64,000 nt of DNA from Mucilaginibacter tundrae (GCF_013408825.1 NZ_JACCBZ010000007.1:186001-250000), one strand, 5' to 3'. Shown: positions 26,778 to 36,889, numbered from the stretch's first letter. A program made the numbers and translations. Notes: a model not told the origin generated them from the sequence alone.

Positions 26778-28484
26778 TTATTCCATTTCATCAGTAACAC
26801 AACCATTAGCGGCGGTGCTTACTGTTTTCGCATATTTATATAGTAATCCTTTTGTCACCTTAAGCGCCGGTTTAACCCAGGCTGCTTTACGGGCAGCAAA
26901 CTCTTCGTCGCTTATCATTACATTAATGGTGCGGTTTATGGCATCAATAAATATCCGGTCGTCATTCTTAACAAAGGCAATACCCCCGCCGTCATAAGCT
27001 TCCGGCGTAATATGACCGACGACGAAACCATGTGTTCCACCAGAAAACCTGCCATCAGTAATTAACGCTACCGAACTGCCTAAACCTGCACCAAATATCG
27101 CAGAAGTTGGTTTCAGCATTTCCGGCATACCCGGCGCGCCTTTCGGCCCAACGTTACGGATCACAACTACATCGCCTTTTTTAACTAACCCTGTTTGTAT
27201 ACCGTGGATCAATTCAAACTCACCATCAAATACCCGGGCAGGGCCTTCAAAACTGGTGCCTTCTTTACCTGTGATCTTGGCTACGCTGCCGCCTTCAGCA
27301 AGGTTTCCGTATAATATCTGTAAGTGGCCGGTAGCTTTTACCGGATTTTCAATAGGAAGAATGATTTTTTGTGATTCGAAATCCAATGAAGGTACATCTG
27401 CTAAATTTTCAGCAATCGTTTTACCGGTTACGGTAAGACAATGGCTATGTAACCAACCTTGATCGTAACAATATTTCATTACCGCAGGTACACCGCCAAT
27501 ATTGTGCAGGTCTTCCATCATGTATTTACCGCTTGGCTTCATATCAGCCAAAACCGGGATACGGTTACTTATTGCCTGGAAATCATCTTGGGTTAACTTA
27601 ACGTCAATAGCTTTCGCCATCGCGATAAGGTGCAATACCGCGTTGGTTGAACCACCCAGTACCATTATGACTACAATCGCATTTTCAAATGCCTCGCGGG
27701 TCATGATGTCTGATGGTTTAATATCTTTTTCTAATAATATTTTGATCGCTTTACCTGCCGCTAAACATTCTGCTTTCTTTTCATCGCTCAAAGCCGGGTT
27801 TGATGATGAATAAGGCAAACTCATACCCAGAGCCTCGATAGCAGCTGCCATGGTATTTGCTGTGTAGATGCCACCACAAGCGCCAGCGCTCGGACAAGCA
27901 TTTTTTATTATACCTATAAAATCCTCATCAGCTATAGTTCCTGCCATTTTTTGGCCTAAGGCCTCAAATGCAGATACGATGTTCAAATCTTCACCTTTCC
28001 AGTGCCCTGGTTTAATTGTACCACCATACACCATGATAGATGGGCGGTTTAAGCGGCCCATTGCCATAATAGAACCCGGCATGTTTTTATCGCAACCCGG
28101 CAGGGTGATAACACCGTCATAATACTGTGCGCCAACAACTGCTTCAATTGAGTCAGCAATTACATCGCGACTAACCAATGAGTAGCGCATACCTTCGGTA
28201 CCATTGCTCATGCCATCGCTAACACCAATCGTATGGAAAATCAAGCCAACCATGTCCTCGCTCCAAATACCTTGTTTAATAACCGCAGCCAGATCATTCA
28301 GGTGCATGTTACAGGTATTGCCATCATAACCCATGCTGGCAACGCCAACCTGTGGCTTTTTCATGTCATCATCGGTCAGGCCGATTCCATACAACATGGC
28401 TTGTGCAGCCGGTTGGGTAGGGTCTTGGGTGAAGGTTTTACTATATTTGTTTAATTCCACGTTATTAGTGCCTGGTGTACTCAT
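26778..28484 (-). CDS. ilvD: Dihydroxy-acid dehydratase
   Basis: An iron-sulfur dehydratase of 568 residues acting in isoleucine and valine synthesis. Cluster cysteines are visible in the [18 protein letters not shown] and [17 protein letters not shown] segments, and the C-terminal region [20 protein letters not shown] is canonical. It is the first gene of the ilv-leu operon. The 350-base AT-rich stretch upstream should contain the operon promoter. Confidence 0.95.
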   Translation of the reverse strand: MSTPGTNNVELNKYSKTFTQDPTQPAAQAMLYGIGLTDDDMKKPQVGVASMGYDGNTCNMHLNDLAAVIKQGIWSEDMVGLIFHTIGVSDGMSNGTEGMRYSLVSRDVIADSIEAVVGAQYYDGVITLPGCDKNMPGSIMAMGRLNRPSIMVYGGTIKPGHWKGEDLNIVSAFEALGQKMAGTIADEDFIGIIKNACPSAGACGGIYTANTMAAAIEALGMSLPYSSSNPALSDEKKAECLAAGKAIKILLEKDIKPSDIMTREAFENAIVVIMVLGGSTNAVLHLIAMAKAIDVKLTQDDFQAISNRIPVLADMKPSGKYMMEDLHNIGGVPAVMKYCYDQGWLHSHCLTVTGKTIAENLADVPSLDFESQKIILPIENPVKATGHLQILYGNLAEGGSVAKITGKEGTSFEGPARVFDGEFELIHGIQTGLVKKGDVVVIRNVGPKGAPGMPEMLKPTSAIFGAGLGSSVALITDGRFSGGTHGFVVGHITPEAYDGGGIAFVKNDDRIFIDAINRTINVMISDEEFAARKAAWVKPALKVTKGLLYKYAKTVSTAANGCVTDEME

Positions 28485-28834
28485 ACTATATCTTAATTTC
28501 TTTCAGGTTTATGCTGATTGATTGTTGTATTGCTAATTGATAAATCAGTATTTGAAAGTTAGTTATAGCTACTGCGAATAACAATAGCTTAGTAAATAAA
28601 TTTTGATTTAGTATTATATTCTTTTATTGTTTATTTAAACGGAATTAAATTCTGAGTTATTTATTTATAAAGATATATAATTATTTTATAAATATACCAA
28701 AGTTTAAAACGGTATTCGGTACATTATTTATGCATGCATAGCATTAGGCTGATTTTCTGCCTGAAATGGAAGTATGTCGTGTCATGATTTAAAATAGCCA
28801 GTTCTAAAAATATTCTAAAAATGCTATATTGTGC
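28485..28834. other. AT-rich divergent intergenic region upstream of ilvD
   Basis: No gene is visible in this 350-base stretch between ilvD (minus) and the DoxX-like gene (plus). It should hold divergent promoters. A 12-bp perfect palindrome TATGCATGCATA lies at 28730-28741 and could be an operator. On the minus strand a near-consensus -7 text with one extra base (TAAACTTTG) occurs around 28700. I see no leader peptide rich in Ile, Val or Leu codons and no T-box-like structure. Confidence 0.5.
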
Positions 28835-29245
28835 ATGGATAAATCCAACACTATGCCTGTCATTAATAATAAGCAACTCCATAAAATTTCGAATATATTA
28901 ATAGCTATGGTGTGGCTTGTAAACGGTTTGCTCTGTAAATTATTAAACTTGGTTCCGCGACACGAAATGATTGTAGCAAGGATATTAGGTAACTCTCGCG
29001 CGGGTCTATTAACGAAACTCATAGGTGCCGCAGAAACGTTAATGGCTATATGGATTTTAAGTAGAATAAAGCCGCGGTTAAATTCAATATTTCAAATAGT
29101 AATAATAGCTGTAATGAATTGTATTGAATTTGTCTTAGCTCCTGATTTACTATTATGGGGGCGATTCAACGCTGGGTTTGCACTGCTATTTATAGTTTTT
29201 ATTTACTACAACGGGTTTAAATTGAAGATTAATTTAGAATCATAA
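28835..29245 (+). CDS. DoxX-like membrane protein
   Basis: A 136-residue membrane protein with four helices, of the DoxX-like type found as the first gene of small Bacteroidota operons. Recognisable parts are IAMVWLVNGLLCKLLNLVPRH, VARILGNSRAGLLTKLIGAAETLMA and the C-terminal GRFNAGFALLFI. A TTG at 28829 would extend it by two residues; the ATG at 28835 is preferred. It is directly followed by the DUF2071 gene with no spacing, the first of several tight junctions in this unit. Confidence 0.72.
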   Translation: MDKSNTMPVINNKQLHKISNILIAMVWLVNGLLCKLLNLVPRHEMIVARILGNSRAGLLTKLIGAAETLMAIWILSRIKPRLNSIFQIVIIAVMNCIEFVLAPDLLLWGRFNAGFALLFIVFIYYNGFKLKINLES

Positions 29246-29986
29246 ATGTTTTCAAACTTTAAAAATCATCCATTCGCGGTAGAGGCATTTTTTGAACAAT
29301 CTATTGTATTGACATTCGCATATCCGAAAGAACAAATTGCATATCTTTTGCCTCCTTGCTTAAGTCTCGATATATACGATGATAAATGGGCCTTTATAGC
29401 TGTCGCTTTAGTTAAAACTAAAGACTTAAGGGCTAAAGGGTTTCCTCAGTTTTTGGGCAACGATTTTAAATTAATTGGATATAGGGTATTTGTTCGGTAT
29501 ACTAATAATAAAGGAAAACGATTAAGGGGGTTATATATATTAAAATCTGAAACAGATAAAAAGTCGATGGAACTAATGGGCAATTTTTTCACTCATTATA
29601 GTTATACAACTACAGATGTCACTTTTAAACACACAAATGAATATTTGAATATTACCTCATTTAGATCGAATTTATCAATAGAAATTAAATTGGACGAATC
29701 AGAACTGACGCTACCAAAAACTTCACCGTTTAAAAATTGGAAAGAAGCAAGAAGATTTGCAGGGCCATTGCCTTTTACATTTACCTATAAGCCAAATACC
29801 AAAGAAGTTTTAATTGTTGAGGGTGTTAGGGAAGATTGGATGCCAAAACCTATTGAAGTTATCAATTATCATATAGGGTTCTTAAATACAGGAGATCTAA
29901 GAGGTGGCACGTTGGCAAATGCATTCATCATCAACAATATACCTTATTATTGGAAAAAGGGGGAAATTGAAATATGGAACCAGTAA
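29246..29986 (+). CDS. DUF2071 (YqjF-like) family protein
   Basis: A 246-residue soluble protein. The opening FKNHPFAVEAFFEQSIVLTFAYPKEQIAYLLPP and the later stretch with DDKWAFIAVALVKTKDLR match the acetoacetate-decarboxylase-like fold grouped as DUF2071. Its enzymatic activity is unknown. Its start abuts the stop of the DoxX-like gene, and its last 13 bases overlap the methyltransferase gene, so the three should be translated as a unit. Confidence 0.72.
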   Translation: MFSNFKNHPFAVEAFFEQSIVLTFAYPKEQIAYLLPPCLSLDIYDDKWAFIAVALVKTKDLRAKGFPQFLGNDFKLIGYRVFVRYTNNKGKRLRGLYILKSETDKKSMELMGNFFTHYSYTTTDVTFKHTNEYLNITSFRSNLSIEIKLDESELTLPKTSPFKNWKEARRFAGPLPFTFTYKPNTKEVLIVEGVREDWMPKPIEVINYHIGFLNTGDLRGGTLANAFIINNIPYYWKKGEIEIWNQ

Positions 29987-30738
29987 GAAGGCCATTCCAT
30001 GGACTATTTAATATCATTAGATTTAACAGGCATCTTTACTTGTTATCTATTTTGATGATCACAGCATGCTTTGTTTTTAATTATTATACCACATCAAGTT
30101 TGAGCATTGTTGGCTACTTTATTATATACTTAACGATTGCTACTACAGCAATATCATTAGTAATATCTTATTATGTTTATGATCTATCTGGTTTTTACAA
30201 TCTTAACTGGTTAGATAAAGTTCCTGTGGTATTAGCCGGGCGCTCAATAAATATAAATGCCGGCTTTGACGAAACAAGTCTAATTTTGAGTAGAAAATAT
30301 CCACGCCTATCACTTAATGTTTATGACTTTTATGATCCTCTAAAACATACTGAAATATCTATAAAAAGAGCACGAAAAGCATATCCCCCTTTCCCCGGAA
30401 CTGTACAAATAAAATCAGATTTGATACCATTGAACGATTGTTGTGTAGATAATATCTTCGTTATTTTCTCAGCCCATGAAATAAGAGATAGGGCTGAAAG
30501 GATTATTTTTTTCTTAGAGCTTAGGCGAATACTAAAACCAGAGGGTAAAATAATATTAGTGGAACATTTAAGGGATGTGCCAAATTTCTTGGCTTATAAC
30601 ATTGGATTTTTTCATTTCATCTCCAGATCGGATTGGCGTAAAACATTTAATGCCGCATCATTAGAAATATCTGCCGAAAAAAAGATTAATCTATTTGTAA
30701 GAAATTTTATAATAAAAAAAAATGGAGTGGAATCTTAA
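29974..30738 (+). CDS. Membrane-anchored class I methyltransferase
   Basis: A 254-residue protein with two N-terminal hydrophobic helices (about residues 22-40 and 45-67) followed by a methyltransferase domain. The SAM-binding glycine motif is weak (INAGFDETSLIL), but the downstream DNIFVIFSAHEIRDRAERIIFFLELRRILKPEGKIILVEHL layout (about residues 150-190) is that of a type 11 methyltransferase. It overlaps the DUF2071 gene by 13 bases and the following gene by 17. The substrate is unknown; a lipid or quinone-like membrane substrate would fit the anchor (inference). Confidence 0.7.
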   Translation: MEPVRRPFHGLFNIIRFNRHLYLLSILMITACFVFNYYTTSSLSIVGYFIIYLTIATTAISLVISYYVYDLSGFYNLNWLDKVPVVLAGRSININAGFDETSLILSRKYPRLSLNVYDFYDPLKHTEISIKRARKAYPPFPGTVQIKSDLIPLNDCCVDNIFVIFSAHEIRDRAERIIFFLELRRILKPEGKIILVEHLRDVPNFLAYNIGFFHFISRSDWRKTFNAASLEISAEKKINLFVRNFIIKKNGVES

Positions 30739-31123
30739 GATAATTGGTATTCTTCTAATTTTACTTGCCCTGACACATCTGGTTTTTCCAAGGTATTTCA
30801 AATGGGCTATCGATCTTAAGGGAATCGCTTTAATTAATCGCCAGATGATGTATGTGCACATGGTGTTTATTGCATTAGTGCTTTTTTTGATGGGGTTAAT
30901 GTGTATAACTTCCAGTCAAGAGTTGATAGAAACCAAATTAGGTAATAGAATAGATTTGGGTTTGGCTATATTCTGGGCTACTAGATTATTTGTCCAGTTT
31001 TTTATTTACTCACCGGATCTTTGGAAGGGGAAAAAAATGGAAAGTATAATCCATGTGGTGTTTTCGTGTATGTGGACATACGTAAGTATAGTATTCTTAC
31101 TATTATACTTAAAGGGTATATAA
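30722..31123 (+). CDS. Small membrane protein of the DoxX-DUF2071-methyltransferase unit
   Basis: A 133-residue protein with four hydrophobic helices (about residues 5-20, 40-60, 78-95 and 108-128). I know no family name. It overlaps the methyltransferase gene by 17 bases and ends the unit. Downstream, the atpC terminator hairpin faces it and may stop transcription from this side too. Confidence 0.65.
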   Translation: MEWNLKIIGILLILLALTHLVFPRYFKWAIDLKGIALINRQMMYVHMVFIALVLFLMGLMCITSSQELIETKLGNRIDLGLAIFWATRLFVQFFIYSPDLWKGKKMESIIHVVFSCMWTYVSIVFLLLYLKGI

Positions 31124-31131
31124 TGCTAGCC

Positions 31132-31160
31132 AAAAAAAAAGCCCCCTGAAACCAGAGAGC
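31132..31160 (-). terminator. Intrinsic terminator of atpD-atpC
   Basis: On the minus strand GCTCTCTG (31160-31153) pairs with CAGGGGGC (31148-31141) through six Watson-Crick pairs and two G-U pairs around a GTTT loop, followed directly by nine T residues (31140-31132). It lies 27 bases past the atpC stop. Confidence 0.85.
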
Positions 31161-31186
31161 GTATTTTAAAATCTTAAAAGAATATT

Positions 31187-31435
31187 TTACCGGTGGGTAA
31201 TACCTTCGGCTAATACGGTAACCACATTGTTAAGGGCTTCAACAACACCACCTTGTATTAAAAACACCTCTTCTTTACCGCCACCGCGTACTACCAGTTT
31301 ACCATCCTGCAAAGTAGAGATGATAGGGGCGTGGTGGTTCAATATTTCGAATGAACCCAGTGTACCCGGCAAGGTTACCGAAGTAGCTTCGCCTTCAAAT
31401 ACTTTTTTATCAGGAGTAAGAATTTCTAAAGTCAT
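31187..31435 (-). CDS. atpC: ATP synthase F1 epsilon subunit (short form)
   Basis: An 82-residue subunit consisting of the N-terminal beta-sandwich only: LEILTPDKKVFEGEATSVTLPGTLGSFEIL is diagnostic. The C-terminal helical hairpin that inhibits the E. coli enzyme (epsilon of about 138 residues) is missing, which is normal for Bacteroidota as far as I recall. It lies 93 bases downstream of atpD, with a heptad hairpin between them, and is followed by a strong terminator. Confidence 0.92.
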   Translation of the reverse strand: MTLEILTPDKKVFEGEATSVTLPGTLGSFEILNHHAPIISTLQDGKLVVRGGGKEEVFLIQGGVVEALNNVVTVLAEGITHR

Positions 31436-31443
31436 GTTTGTTT

Positions 31444-31515
31444 AGATTCAAGAGTCAAGAGTCAGGAATCAAGATAAGAAATGATCTTATATCTTGGTTC
31501 TTGATTCTTGGCTCT
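31444..31515. repeat. Heptad-repeat hairpin between atpD and atpC
   Basis: The left arm (31444-31471) is four in-phase 7-base units of consensus RGANTCA. The right arm (31490-31515) carries, inverted, between three and four units of AGANYCA. The unit is the same as in the hairpin before hemE, so these two loci belong to one sequence subfamily. Confidence 0.88.
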
Positions 31516-31528
31516 AATGTCCTATATC

Positions 31529-33049
<1,521 letters not shown>

Positions 33050-33108
33050 TTAAAAATTTTTAATATGAAATAATATCCACAAATAGATAAGATGCTATTT
33101 CAGAGGCG

Positions 33109-33116
33109 CAAAGTTA
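33109..33116 (-). promoter_or_regulatory. Predicted -7 box of atpD promoter
   Basis: On the minus strand TAACTTTG (33116-33109) fits TAnnTTTG. Transcription from here would start near 33102 and give a leader of about 70 bases. The -33 element is not obvious. Confidence 0.45.
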
Positions 33117-33192
33117 AGATTTATTGACTAATATTTAAAGAGTAAATTTAAGATTTTTAAAGCCTATGGGAATTATAGTTAAAAAATGACCA

Positions 33193-34188
33193 TCAGGCCT
33201 TTATCTGCTCAAAGTCAAGCACTATTTTGCCAATATGTTCACTGCTTTCCATCAGTTGGTGAGCGGCTGCAGCCTGGTCGGCAGGGAAAACTTTGTAGAT
33301 GATGGGTTTTATTTCGCCGGATTTTAGGAGCGGCCAAATATTTTTTTCGAGATTTTGGGCGATGGCCGCTTTAAATGATATTTCGCGGGAACGCAGCATA
33401 GAGCCGGTAATAGTTAATCTTTTGCGCATCACTACCGATAGATCTATATTAACATCCTTGCCTTTCATGGTATTTATGAATACCAATCTGCCATCATCGG
33501 CCAGTGATTGCAGGTTGGGCGCTGTATAGTCGCCACCTATCATATCTAAAATAACATCAATGCCTTTATTATGGGTGAGTTGTTTTATTACATCAGCAAA
33601 GTTTTCTGTTTTGTAGTTGATGGCTTTTGCCGCGCCAAGCTCTTCGCAGAACTTGCATTTTTCATCATTACCGGCGGTTGCGTAAACGGTGCACCCCAAA
33701 GCTTTGGCCATTTGAATGGCCGCTACACCAATCCCGCTTGAACCACCATGCACCAGCAGACTTTCGCCTTTTTGCAGATGGCCACGATCAAACACATTAT
33801 TCCAAACGGTAAAAAAGGTTTCGGGCAAAGATGCTGCTTCAATAAACGACAAGTTTTCGGGGATGGGTAAACATTGACCTGCAGGTACGTTGCAATACTC
33901 AGCATAACCACCGCCCATCACCAGCGCACAAACTTTATCGCCAACTTTCCATCTGGTAATATTGGTACCTACCTCAACAACAGTCCCTGCAATCTCCAAA
34001 CCCGCGATATCCTGCGGCGCACCTGCAGGTGGCGGGTAATTACCCTTGCGCTGAAATATATCTGGCCGGTTAATACCTGCCGCTGCAACTTTAACCAACA
34101 CTTCGTCAGCAGTAAAAATTGGTTTGGGGCGTTCGGCTAGGTGTAAAACTTCGGGTGCGCCGGGCTGGGTAATTACGATGGCTTTCAT
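33193..34188 (-). CDS. NAD(P)H quinone oxidoreductase, zeta-crystallin/PIG3-like
   Basis: A 331-residue zinc-free medium-chain reductase. The N-terminal GroES-like part has VKVAAAGINRPDIFQRKGNYPPP, and the cofactor domain has SLLVHGGSSGIGVAAIQMAKALG (about residues 142-164). The layout matches TP53I3/PIG3 quinone oxidoreductases, which reduce ortho-quinones with NADPH. It is a single gene upstream of atpD on the same strand, with a 158-base gap that includes the atpD promoter. It is followed upstream by a TlpA-like gene. Confidence 0.9.
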   Translation of the reverse strand: MKAIVITQPGAPEVLHLAERPKPIFTADEVLVKVAAAGINRPDIFQRKGNYPPPAGAPQDIAGLEIAGTVVEVGTNITRWKVGDKVCALVMGGGYAEYCNVPAGQCLPIPENLSFIEAASLPETFFTVWNNVFDRGHLQKGESLLVHGGSSGIGVAAIQMAKALGCTVYATAGNDEKCKFCEELGAAKAINYKTENFADVIKQLTHNKGIDVILDMIGGDYTAPNLQSLADDGRLVFINTMKGKDVNIDLSVVMRKRLTITGSMLRSREISFKAAIAQNLEKNIWPLLKSGEIKPIIYKVFPADQAAAAHQLMESSEHIGKIVLDFEQIKA

Positions 34189-34233
34189 TTTGAGCTAATA
34201 TATTGGCAATAACTTTAAATAGGCTCCTATGTT

Positions 34234-35454
34234 TTACTTATTTGCAGGGAATACTTCTGCTAATTTTTTATCGAGACTGTCTAAATTCCCTTCGTCAATA
34301 TTTTTTTCATAATCCTGTTTGATGCTACCATAATAGCGACCAAGAATTTTACCTTCTTTATCTATTAAAAAGAGTGTTGCGGGTGGCATACTGTTAATAT
34401 TGTACAAGTACTGTAACGTAATATGTTGCGATGTGCCTATGTACTCCGATATATGATGCCACATACCGATGGACTGTCGTTTAATTGTATCTATCCAACC
34501 ACTGTCTCTAAAATCGGTTGATATTGCTATTATTTCTAACCCATTAGTACGATATGTATTATATAATTTTTTCAGATGCTTGTTGTCATTACATTGACAC
34601 CAACTTGCCCAAAACTGAAGCAATACGTAATTTTTATGTCTGAATGATTTTAAGCCAAGCATTCTACCATGTATATCAATCGCGGTAAATAAAGGTGCTA
34701 TGCTTCCGGGAGCAGAAGCTTTCTTATAGGTAATTTTTTTCCATACCGATAAACCTGCTACACTACTCTTTACCGCTGGCGTAAATCTGTTGTAATAGCT
34801 TTCAGCAGAATCAAGAGATATTCCGTCTCCGGGATCAAAACAGTTATCCAATAGATAGGCACTAAAATATGAGTCCGGGTGGGTCTTTATAAAGTTATAT
34901 TCAAATAGATCATCTTTTATGTCAAGTTTATCTGATTGGTTTAATAATACTAAATATGCTTTATGAACTTCTTCTGTGTTAATTAATCGCCTAAGTTTGT
35001 TCATTAAAAAGTCTAAAGAATCTTTTGATTTCAGGATTGGTTGCCTTTGCTCATAGAAATCAATTGATTCTTTTTGCATTATTGACCCCGTTATTTTGGC
35101 ATGATAAAAATCATTTTCTTTCAATGATATAGTCATGGCTCCCGGACATAGAAATACGTCAACATAATTTGATATATCTTCATGATTGTTAGGGTTAATT
35201 TTAATATCATTCAATATACCTGCGCACACCGGGCTGCTTATGTATCCTTTAATTACAAATGAGCCGTTTTTGATATATACTTTTTGATCTAATGTTTTCC
35301 CATAGCCATCAATATATTTCATATGCAAGCTGTGTGTATGCTTGCCAATAACATGTCCTCTTAATATAAAATTATAAGGATGCCTTTTTTCTTTGATATT
35401 GGCATGGGAGTTATAAGATAATAAAAGAAGTAACAGGAAAAATCTGGTTTTCAT
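34234..35454 (-). CDS. TlpA-like thioredoxin-fold protein with CxC motif
   Basis: A 406-residue exported protein. An N-terminal signal peptide (FFLLLLLLSYNSHA) is followed by a beta-rich region resembling the DUF4369 domain (about residues 25-125), a helical middle, and a C-terminal thioredoxin fold (about 250-400). The active site reads FWASWCQCND with Cys286 and Cys288, so the usual WCxxC is replaced by WCxC. In Bacteroidota such proteins are placed in the periplasm and reduce disulfides. The atypical motif suggests changed redox behaviour or isomerase-like activity (inference). It is divergent from a peroxiredoxin gene. Confidence 0.8.
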   Translation of the reverse strand: MKTRFFLLLLLLSYNSHANIKEKRHPYNFILRGHVIGKHTHSLHMKYIDGYGKTLDQKVYIKNGSFVIKGYISSPVCAGILNDIKINPNNHEDISNYVDVFLCPGAMTISLKENDFYHAKITGSIMQKESIDFYEQRQPILKSKDSLDFLMNKLRRLINTEEVHKAYLVLLNQSDKLDIKDDLFEYNFIKTHPDSYFSAYLLDNCFDPGDGISLDSAESYYNRFTPAVKSSVAGLSVWKKITYKKASAPGSIAPLFTAIDIHGRMLGLKSFRHKNYVLLQFWASWCQCNDNKHLKKLYNTYRTNGLEIIAISTDFRDSGWIDTIKRQSIGMWHHISEYIGTSQHITLQYLYNINSMPPATLFLIDKEGKILGRYYGSIKQDYEKNIDEGNLDSLDKKLAEVFPANK

Positions 35455-35555
35455 CAGGTAAGGTTATTAATCTAAGTTAACTCTAATACTCAAGGTAAAC
35501 AACAAATAGCTGTACTTCTGAATTATATTTTGACCTTTTAATTATGATTGAAAAC

Positions 35556-35584
35556 TTGATTTAATTTTAATTATCATTTCTTTG
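35556..35584 (+). promoter_or_regulatory. Predicted promoter of the peroxiredoxin gene
   Basis: A TTG at 35556-35558 and a near-consensus -7 box TTTCTTTG at 35577-35584 are 18 bases apart. The -7 box has T instead of A at its second position. The ATG lies 14 bases further on. Confidence 0.3.
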
Positions 35585-35598
35585 CAGAAAAAAAACTC

Positions 35599-36060
35599 AT
35601 GTCAGTAACAGTTGGCCAAGCCGCTCCGCAATTCACTTTGTATTCATCAGCATTAAAAGAAGTTTCTTTGGCTGATTTTAAAGGTAAAAAAGTAGTTATT
35701 CATTTTTTCCCGATGGCGTTTACCGGTGTATGTACCACGCAGTTGTGTACTATGCGCGATAACTTTGGTTATTACGATGGTTTAAACGCGGTAGTATTAG
35801 GTATTTCGGTTGATTCACCGTTTACATTGGCTAAGTTTAAAGAAGAGAACAATTACCAATTTGATCTTTTATCTGATTTTAATAAAGAAGTATCAACCGC
35901 ATACGGCGCTTTATATGAGAATTTTGTGTTCGGTTTAAAGGGTGTTTCTAAACGCGCGGCGTTTGTAATCGACGAAAATCAGCAAATTATATATGCAGAG
36001 GTGCTTGAAAACGCAGGTGATTTACCTGATTTTACGGCCATTGCAGAAATTATAAAGTAA
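35599..36060 (+). CDS. Peroxiredoxin (AhpC/TSA family)
   Basis: A 153-residue cytoplasmic thiol peroxidase that reduces hydroperoxides. The peroxidatic cysteine is Cys45 in AFTGVCTTQLC. Cys50, five residues later, would be the resolving cysteine of an atypical two-Cys (BCP/PrxQ-like) enzyme. The resolving helix pattern and the DFNKEVSTAYGAL segment fit the family. It is divergent from the TlpA-like gene and upstream of tRNA-Arg. Confidence 0.9.
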   Translation: MSVTVGQAAPQFTLYSSALKEVSLADFKGKKVVIHFFPMAFTGVCTTQLCTMRDNFGYYDGLNAVVLGISVDSPFTLAKFKEENNYQFDLLSDFNKEVSTAYGALYENFVFGLKGVSKRAAFVIDENQQIIYAEVLENAGDLPDFTAIAEIIK

Positions 36061-36095
36061 TTTAAAATTTTTATAGCGGATTAAAATAAAAATTC

Positions 36096-36103
36096 TATTT
36101 TTG
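36096..36103 (+). promoter_or_regulatory. Predicted -7 box of the tRNA-Arg promoter
   Basis: TATTTTTG at 36096-36103 matches TAnnTTTG and lies 28 bases before the first base of the tRNA. Confidence 0.45.
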
Positions 36104-36131
36104 CAGTCCGTTAAAAAAGCGAATGCTTTTC

Positions 36132-36205
36132 GCACTTGTAGCTCAATTGGATAGAGCACCTGACTACGGATCAGGAGGTTAGGGGTTCGACTCCCTTCAA
36201 GTGCA
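36132..36205 (+). tRNA. tRNA-Arg (anticodon ACG)
   Basis: A complete cloverleaf of 74 bases. The acceptor stem pairs GCACTTG (36132-36138) with CAAGTGC (36198-36204) and A36205 is the discriminator. The D stem pairs GCTC with GAGC. The anticodon stem CCTGA/TCAGG encloses the loop CTACGGA with anticodon ACG (36166-36168), read as arginine. The T loop is TTCGACT. No CCA is encoded. The wobble A of ACG is normally converted to inosine. Confidence 0.95.
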
Positions 36206-36212
36206 CAAAATA

Positions 36213-36267
36213 AAGGGTGTAACCCTTAGATGCATAATAAAGGGTTCAACCTCCTTAATGCACAAAA
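36213..36267 (+). repeat. Two degenerate copies of the tRNA-Arg 3' end
   Basis: After the tRNA, two further segments (36213-36240 and 36239-36267) echo its T-arm and acceptor end. Both start with an AAGGGT-like T-stem, contain a loop and the complement, and finish in a TGCA(C/T)AA-like acceptor end. The second copy (AGGGTTCAACCTCCTTAATG) is close to the real T-arm text. They are too degenerate to be tRNAs. Confidence 0.6.
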
Positions 36268-36271
36268 TATC

Positions 36272-36304
36272 AAGCCTTTCAGTAATGTACCGGAAGGCTT
36301 TTAA
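36272..36304 (+). terminator. Intrinsic terminator of the tRNA-Arg transcript
   Basis: AAGCCTT (36272-36278) pairs with AAGGCTT (36294-36300) with further weak pairs inside, followed by TTAATTT. It lies between the tRNA tail and adk. The T-tract is short. Confidence 0.55.
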
Positions 36305-36316
36305 TTTGATATAAGC

Positions 36317-36889
36317 ATGCTAAACTTAGTACTGTTCGGCCCGCCGGGAGCAGGTAAAGGCACCCAATCACAAAAACTTATTGAAAAATATGGTTTGATC
36401 CACCTATCAACAGGCGACTTGCTGCGCGGCGAAATTTCGCAAGGCACAGCATTAGGCCTGGAAGCTAAAAAGCTGATGGATCATGGCGTATTGGTTCCTG
36501 ATGAAGTGGTTATCGGTATGATAAGCAATAAGCTGGACGCTAATAAAGATGCTAAGGGCTTTATTTTTGATGGCTTCCCGCGCACGGTTGCACAGGCTAC
36601 AGCTTTGGATGAGTTATTAAAATCAAAAAGCTCAGCTATATCAGGCATGATCGCTTTAGAGGTTAATGATGATGAGTTGGAACATCGTTTATTGCTTAGG
36701 GGGAAAGAATCGGGCAGGCCTGATGATGCTAACCCTGAAGTGATACGCAAGCGTATTAAAGAATATAATGATAAAACAGCACCGGTTGCTGATTTCTATA
36801 AAAACCAGAACAAATTTAAAAGCATAAACGGCATCGGATCGATCAGCGAAATTTTTGACGCTATTGGTACTGTTGTTGACGCTTACTAA
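36317..36889 (+). CDS. adk: Adenylate kinase
   Basis: Interconverts AMP plus ATP with two ADP. Length 190 residues, the short form without the zinc-finger LID insert. The P-loop is GPPGAGKGT (residues 8-16), and the NMP-binding segments HLSTGDLLRGEI and FDGFPRTVAQA are intact. It precedes obgE with a heptad-repeat hairpin in the gap. Confidence 0.96.
   Translation: MLNLVLFGPPGAGKGTQSQKLIEKYGLIHLSTGDLLRGEISQGTALGLEAKKLMDHGVLVPDEVVIGMISNKLDANKDAKGFIFDGFPRTVAQATALDELLKSKSSAISGMIALEVNDDELEHRLLLRGKESGRPDDANPEVIRKRIKEYNDKTAPVADFYKNQNKFKSINGIGSISEIFDAIGTVVDAY

Noticed and set aside
28485..28834. Ilv leader peptide or T-box upstream of ilvD
   Set aside because: No short frame rich in branched-chain codons and no T-box-like conserved bases were seen.
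36213..36267. A second tRNA gene after tRNA-Arg
   Set aside because: Only T-arm and acceptor-like parts are present; no D arm or anticodon arm can be folded.
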